Assembly (NCBI GenBank): GCA_036524155.1
Contig: DATDCV010000263.1
Coordinates: 1 to 10,888, forward strand
Length of the DNA stretch: 10,888 nucleotides
Source of the DNA: DATDCV01 sp036524155
Lineage (GTDB): Bacteria; Verrucomicrobiota; Verrucomicrobiia; Limisphaerales; UBA8199
Reading direction: 5' to 3'
Notes under the pieces: generated by a model
What the model was told of the DNA's origin: nothing
Database searches by the model: none
What the model saw: only the letters and a program-made list of their open reading frames with translations
Part shown: piece after piece, positions 7,626 through 10,888 of the stretch
Layout: each line of letters opens with the position of its first letter
How positions within the stretch are numbered: position 1 is the stretch's first letter
Program-made: the position numbers and the translations under genes

Positions 7626-8546
7626 TCAGGCCGGGGACTGGGACACCCCGCAGGAACTGCACATGCTCTCGGCGGCTGCGTCTACAGGTCTCAGTAAGAG
7701 ATCCTCGCCGCCGGGAGACACCCCCGCGCTGGCGCACTCAGCCTCAATGAACGCGCGGGTAAGCCCCGCCAGAGCGGCGAGCGCTGTGTCGCCAGCCAGC
7801 CGTTCGAGACGCCGGGTGAAAGCGGGTACCCACCTGCCTAGATGTTCGCGAAGGAACCGTTTTTGCGCGTCGCGGCAGCAGTCCAGGTCCGCACGGTCAG
7901 ATTGATGTTCCAGAGCGTAGGCCTCCTTTGCGGCGAGCACACACATGAACTCCAACTCCAGGCAGAGGTGATCGTGGCGCTCGCCGGCATCTTCGGCAAC
8001 CTCGAGGCCAAAAGCGCGATAGAACGCGGCGAGGTCGGCCAGGCGGTGCGGTTGAAAGAGAGGGTCGGCTTTGAGGTCGCCGTATTCGATTTCGTTGAGC
8101 GGGCATCGGCCGCGCGCCGCATGGCCGAAAGCGGCCAGGTAAGACGACAGGAAAGACTCGAACTGCTCCGGTTTGAGTCGGTGATGGAATGCGACGGTGG
8201 TATCGGCAAGCGCCGGCGCGGTCGCCGCCACGGTGCCCACGGCCGACTCGACGATTTGCTGGAAGCCGGGGTCGGACAGCTTGTTCCAGCTTTCTTCGGT
8301 GGGATCCTCGAAGGCGTGTGCCAGGAATCGATACATAAAGGACCGGGCAATCGCGCCGTTGATGGCAGATTGGAGCGAGGGTTCGGAATCCTGAGCGTGT
8401 GCACGCGAGTCAGACCGCGCGACCGTAGGCGCCTCTGACGAGATTGCGGAAATCTGAGCCTGCGAGCGGTAGTTCCCAAACACTGATCGGGCCGGCAGCT
8501 TGGCCCGGGCAGCCCAGTCCGACTCAAGCCTCTGGACCCCAGACAT
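7626..8546 (-). CDS. TorD/NarJ family molybdoenzyme chaperone
   Basis: A cytoplasmic redox-enzyme maturation chaperone. Family members bind the apo-catalytic subunit until its molybdenum cofactor is inserted. The all-helical TorD-like domain spans about residues 60-290 of this 306-residue version, with PLNEIEYGD (149-157) and HDHLCLELEFM (191-201), close to the family's DHLxxELEFM block. I chose the ATG at 8546 because GAGGGAG lies about 11 bases upstream and it starts just after the iron-sulfur gene's stop (8563). An in-frame ATG at 8579 would overlap that gene and is also possible; the frame stays open to 8612. The first ~58 residues are polar and low in conservation signal, an extra stretch beyond the usual ~200-220 residues. 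The C-terminus carries CSSC (296-299), which could bind metal or form a disulfide. It directly follows the beta subunit gene, as in nar/ser/pcr-type operons. Confidence 0.88.
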   Translation of the reverse strand: MSGVQRLESDWAARAKLPARSVFGNYRSQAQISAISSEAPTVARSDSRAHAQDSEPSLQSAINGAIARSFMYRFLAHAFEDPTEESWNKLSDPGFQQIVESAVGTVAATAPALADTTVAFHHRLKPEQFESFLSSYLAAFGHAARGRCPLNEIEYGDLKADPLFQPHRLADLAAFYRAFGLEVAEDAGERHDHLCLELEFMCVLAAKEAYALEHQSDRADLDCCRDAQKRFLREHLGRWVPAFTRRLERLAGDTALAALAGLTRAFIEAECASAGVSPGGEDLLLRPVDAAAESMCSSCGVSQSPA

Positions 8547-8562
8547 TGAATTTTGGACTCCC

Positions 8563-9834
8563 TCAGATTGAGTTGGCATGTTTGTCGGGGCGGAGGTGGA
8601 AGGGCTCCTCAACGCTCGTTTCGATGATCTTCGTGCCGTCCCTGGCGTAGCCGATTATGGTGTCGTTATAGAGCTCGAACTTCTGGCCACGCACTTGGGT
8701 CTCAAACACCTTAGGTCCTTCCTTGATTTCGTATCGGAAACAAATGCGATGGTCCTTGCCAAAGAGTTGCAGCACTGCCAACAGCTCGCGGTCCGGCGCG
8801 GCATATTTCTCGACCGCGGCGTCGGCCCCCGGACCAAACATCTGCCGGAGGTAAGAGCGGGGCACCCAGCGGGGCGGGATATAATACCCGTTGGGTTCGG
8901 TGCCAAACTGCGGGTACAGCGGCAACGCGACTTGGGCAATGTGCACCAGGTAGTAAAGAGGACTGTGACGGTTCTCTTTCCAGGTGCCGTCCGGGTTCAT
9001 TTCGATCAACCCCTGCAAGCGGATCTGACCAATGCAGGCGGCCATGCAACGCGTCTGCATCGGCAGGCCGCCCCCGTGCTGATCGCGGCCCTCAACCCGC
9101 GGGAAGCACGCGATGCATTTCTCACTCGTCCGGGTAGTCCCCCGATAGAGGCTCTTCTTGTAGGGACAGGCCTCAACGCATTTGCGGTAGCCGCGGCAAC
9201 GCTCCTGATCTATGAGCACGATGCCGTCCTCAGGCCTTTTGTAAATCGCATTGCGTGGGCACGCCGCCAGGCAGGCCGGATACGAGCAGTGATTGCAGAT
9301 CCGCGCCAGGTAGAAAAACCAGGTCTTGTGCTGCGGCAGCATCTCCCCCGCCTTGAAGTACTGCCCCTTGACCCCCTTCTCGGCGCCCTGGGGATGATCC
9401 TCGAAACGGTTTGGCGCCGACCATTCCTCATCCGTCGGGAGATACCCCAGCGCCTTTTGCGCCCCCTCGGGACTGACATTCATTTTTGCGGCCTCGAAGA
9501 TGGTCTTGCCGCCAAACTGGCCGTAGGGTCCCTTGGCGGTCTGGGCCTTGGTGTCCCAGGTTTGGCCACCGGGATTCGAGCGCTCGAGCAGCTCCAGGAT
9601 CTTCACGTCCCAATGCTGCGGGTAGCCGCCGTACGGCTTGGTCTCGACGTTGTTCCACCACATGTTTTCCTGGCCCCGCGAAAAGGTCCACGTCGATTTG
9701 CAGGCCATCGTGCAACTTTGGCAGCCAATGCAACGGTTCAGATTGAAAACAAACGCGAACTGGTGCTCCGGCCAGGCTGCCTCATACGGGTAATCCATGT
9801 CGCGGCCGAGTTGCCAGTTGAAAACCGTGCTCAT
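8563..9834 (-). CDS. nxrB: NxrB/NarH-type iron-sulfur beta subunit (nitrite oxidoreductase-like)
   Basis: This is the electron-transfer beta subunit of a type II DMSO-reductase-family enzyme (nitrite oxidoreductase / nitrate reductase group), 423 residues. Four ferredoxin-type Cys groups are visible: 35/38/41/45, 180/183/188/192, 213/219/223 with Tyr216 replacing the fourth Cys, and 240/243/263/267. This is the usual set of three [4Fe-4S] and one [3Fe-4S] clusters. WWNNVETKPYGGYP (59-72), RPEDGIVLIDQERCRGYRKC (200-219) and TEPNGYYIPPR (312-322) closely match what I recall of Nitrospira and anammox NxrB, more than Escherichia coli NarH. The N-terminal block VFNWQLGRDMDYPYE supports the start at 9834. 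There is no signal peptide, which is normal for a beta subunit carried out with a Tat-dependent alpha. It is the first gene of the operon, under an FNR-type site. The alpha subunit gene is not adjacent. The reaction direction (nitrate reduction or nitrite oxidation) and even the substrate cannot be proven from the beta subunit. Confidence 0.92.
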   Translation of the reverse strand: MSTVFNWQLGRDMDYPYEAAWPEHQFAFVFNLNRCIGCQSCTMACKSTWTFSRGQENMWWNNVETKPYGGYPQHWDVKILELLERSNPGGQTWDTKAQTAKGPYGQFGGKTIFEAAKMNVSPEGAQKALGYLPTDEEWSAPNRFEDHPQGAEKGVKGQYFKAGEMLPQHKTWFFYLARICNHCSYPACLAACPRNAIYKRPEDGIVLIDQERCRGYRKCVEACPYKKSLYRGTTRTSEKCIACFPRVEGRDQHGGGLPMQTRCMAACIGQIRLQGLIEMNPDGTWKENRHSPLYYLVHIAQVALPLYPQFGTEPNGYYIPPRWVPRSYLRQMFGPGADAAVEKYAAPDRELLAVLQLFGKDHRICFRYEIKEGPKVFETQVRGQKFELYNDTIIGYARDGTKIIETSVEEPFHLRPDKHANSI

Positions 9835-9841
9835 CGGAGTC

Positions 9842-9847
9842 AGCCTA
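9842..9847 (-). promoter_or_regulatory. Candidate -10 element of the operon promoter
   Basis: Read on the - strand, TAGGCT keeps the three most important positions of TATAAT (T1, A2, T6). Twenty-two bases separate it from the FNR palindrome, so with the palindrome centred at -41.5 (a class II activator site) it falls at -12 to -7. Transcription would then start at about 9835, one base before the ATG. The match is modest alone; the exact spacing is the main support. Confidence 0.45.
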
Positions 9848-9869
9848 GGCCCGGAAGCCGGCGGATTCC

Positions 9870-9883
9870 TTGATGCAGATCAA
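9870..9883 (-). promoter_or_regulatory. Perfect FNR/CRP-family operator
   Basis: TTGATGCAGATCAA is an exact match to the FNR/ANR/DNR consensus TTGAT-N4-ATCAA. It lies 35 bases upstream of the iron-sulfur subunit start. FNR-type regulators activate anaerobic respiration genes when oxygen is low, and the DNR/NnrR relatives do so in response to nitric oxide. The site alone does not tell which one binds here. Its place at the head of a molybdoenzyme operon is what such control would predict. Confidence 0.75.
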
Positions 9884-9911
9884 GAAAACCAACAGAGACA
9901 GGGCTGTTAGG

Positions 9912-9934
9912 CGTGGCGGGGCCTCGCTGCCACG
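9912..9934. repeat. Small inverted repeat in the regulatory gap
   Basis: CGTGGC (9912-9917) and GCCACG (9929-9934) form a six-base perfect stem, with a G-T and a G-C pair possible further in. It lies about 30 bases beyond the FNR site, between the divergent transcription units. No T-run follows on the - strand and only a broken one on the + strand, so it is not a convincing terminator. It could be a regulator site or chance. Confidence 0.3.
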
Positions 9935-10054
9935 GCGTTTCTGTTCCTGGTTTTGGATTTCAGGGCCAAGGTGGTTGGTTGACCGGCACCTGAATGGGCC
10001 TCGGCTCAGGCCTCATCCGGCTCTTTAGCGCGCTTTATTTGTTGGCGTAAGCGC

Positions 10055-10381
10055 ATGACCTGTTCTAAGTTGCGAGGGATGACTGAGCCACATGCGATCC
10101 ATGTTGTGCTCCAGAGCTGGGACGGCAAGTACCTGGCTGGGCAGACAGGAGCATGGTCCTTTTCGGACCAGATTGACCAGGCACGGGTTTTCGACTATAT
10201 CGCCGACCGCATCCCGGAGCAGCTTGAAAAGCTGGAGCAGGGTCATGGGATATCCCTGGCGGTGCTGCCCCTGGATCCCCGCGCGCGGTTCGAGACCTGC
10301 GACCGTTGCGGAGAGCGCATGATGGCCTTCAGGATCTATTTTGACGGCAAGGAGTATCTCTGCCCTGAGTGCCGCCCTTGA
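10055..10381 (+). CDS. Small hypothetical protein with zinc-ribbon-like C-terminus
   Basis: I do not recognise a named family. The protein has 108 residues from the outermost ATG at 10055; an ATG at 10079 would give 100 residues and is equally plausible. Neither start has a well-placed Shine-Dalgarno sequence (GAGGG directly abuts the second). The N-terminal half (VVLQSWDGKYLAG, GAWSFSDQIDQARVFDY) looks folded, with a strand-rich start then a helix. The C-terminus has CDRC (Cys82, Cys85) and CPEC (Cys103, Cys106), a likely structural zinc site. There is no signal peptide. It is transcribed away from the molybdoenzyme operon and is followed 75 bases later by another small gene. Confidence 0.7.
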   Translation: MTCSKLRGMTEPHAIHVVLQSWDGKYLAGQTGAWSFSDQIDQARVFDYIADRIPEQLEKLEQGHGISLAVLPLDPRARFETCDRCGERMMAFRIYFDGKEYLCPECRP

Positions 10382-10456
10382 GTCACGACCCCGTGCCCTC
10401 CGAAGCCTTGCGCGATCCCCGGTGACGTCCGCGCGGGTTTTCTGTAGCCTCTCCCC

Positions 10457-10702
10457 ATGAAGAAGAAACGAAAGGTGCTCGTGATCCTGAGGAACCGCTG
10501 GAACCGGACTCAAAAGCCGCGGTTTCTCGAACTGGACTGCGACCCGGAAGGGAACATCCTTAAAGAACAGACCCTGCGCCGCACTCCCGTCAAACCGGTT
10601 TACGACGAGGTCTGGGAAAATGACGAGGGCAAGAATGAGTTCGCCGCCTGCCACAAGTTCAGCCGCAAGTACACGCACAAACTGCAACGGCCCAAAGGGT
10701 GA
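10457..10702 (+). CDS. Small basic hypothetical protein
   Basis: An 81-residue protein I do not recognise. It is rich in Lys and Arg at both ends (MKKKRKVLVILRNRWNRTQKPR at the start in two runs, KFSRKYTHK near the end), with an acidic patch in the middle (DEVWENDEGKNE). It has no membrane segment and only two Cys residues, far apart. The charge pattern is compatible with nucleic-acid or ribosome contact, but this is not evidence of function. The start has no clear Shine-Dalgarno sequence. The coding frame rests on its clean ATG, its composition and its place after another small same-strand gene. Confidence 0.6.
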   Translation: MKKKRKVLVILRNRWNRTQKPRFLELDCDPEGNILKEQTLRRTPVKPVYDEVWENDEGKNEFAACHKFSRKYTHKLQRPKG

Positions 10703-10888
10703 TTTCGGCTCGCGCGGCGCGCCTGGTCAGGGCGCCAAACCCGCAAGGGCAGAGATTTTTAGCCAAGCATTGATTTGACGTCTGGCCCGTTTGCACCACA
10801 TCTATCCCGATTTGCTACAACCATGTGTGACAAATAGAATGTGGCGGTATGGCCCCAAATCACCCCATAGTAGAACCGGCACTATTAC
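10703..10888. other. Apparently non-coding edge region
   Basis: No convincing gene, terminator or promoter was found in these 186 bases. Base composition shifts from GC-rich (GGCGCGCC near 10716) to clearly more AT-rich from about 10755 on, as is typical of an intergenic stretch before a gene outside the window. A TTGACG at 10775-10780 lacks a good -10 partner. Confidence 0.5.

Noticed and set aside
8578..9873. A 431-codon + strand open frame antisense to the iron-sulfur subunit gene
   Set aside because: It mirrors the - strand gene in a GC-rich region and its product shows no recognisable domain, whereas the - strand product has all four Fe-S motifs.
9997..10012. GGCCT/AGGCC inverted repeat ahead of the small + strand gene
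   Set aside because: A five-base stem in GC-rich DNA is expected by chance and there is no partner signal nearby.
10025..10687. A 220-codon - strand open frame upstream of the iron-sulfur gene that could have been another operon member
   Set aside because: It lies opposite both small + strand genes, its product looks like shadow coding, and it has no feature of an alpha or gamma subunit.
10716..10760. Possible terminator after the last small gene (GGCGC...GCGCC stem, then CCCGCAAGGG and ATTTTT)
   Set aside because: The five-base stem is not followed by Ts. The second stem is only three pairs and is separated from the T-run by several bases.
10782..10795. TGGCCCGTTTGCA resembling a sigma-54 promoter
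   Set aside because: The GG and GC elements are seven bases apart, not the ten the factor requires.

Overview
The window is GC-rich, densely coded bacterial DNA, and the genes sit in three blocks. The gene families point to the Planctomycetota-Verrucomicrobiota-Chlamydiota group, more likely Verrucomicrobiota. The evidence is a large di-haem PD40/hydrazine-synthase-alpha-like protein, Shine-Dalgarno-poor gene starts and short intergenic TTCGGATTT-type repeats. This placement is an inference from gene families and style; no rRNA or marker gene is present.

Block 1 (1-5579, + strand) holds three codirectional genes with short gaps. The first is a 5'-truncated protein with a discoidin-like N-terminus, a TolB/PD40-like propeller and two CxxCH haem motifs. 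The second is a secreted CocE/NonD-type (peptidase S15) serine hydrolase. The third is a NupC-type concentrative nucleoside transporter. They look like a peripheral nutrient-acquisition set and have no obvious link to the next block. The transporter ends tail-to-tail, 22 bases from the last gene of block 2.

Block 2 (5602-9834, - strand) is the notable part: a compact molybdoenzyme operon. In transcription order it encodes an NxrB/NarH-type four-cluster iron-sulfur subunit that closely resembles nitrite oxidoreductase beta subunits, a TorD/NarJ-family chaperone, an unrecognised protein with an HELTH (HExxH) motif and a Cys4 zinc-ribbon-like tail, a MOSC-domain protein, and MobA. The last three genes overlap or abut. 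A perfect FNR-type palindrome (TTGATGCAGATCAA) lies just upstream of the first gene, with a -10-like hexamer at exact class II spacing. That arrangement predicts transcription starting one base before the ATG. The molybdenum-containing alpha subunit is absent from the operon: the beta gene is promoter-proximal and the adjacent upstream genes are on the other strand.

Block 3 (9835-10888) has a 220-base regulatory gap, two small + strand hypothetical genes (one with a zinc-ribbon-like C-terminus) and about 186 bases of apparently non-coding DNA at the edge. No tRNA, rRNA, CRISPR array, insertion sequence or integrase was seen. No gene-free stretch exceeds 300 bases.
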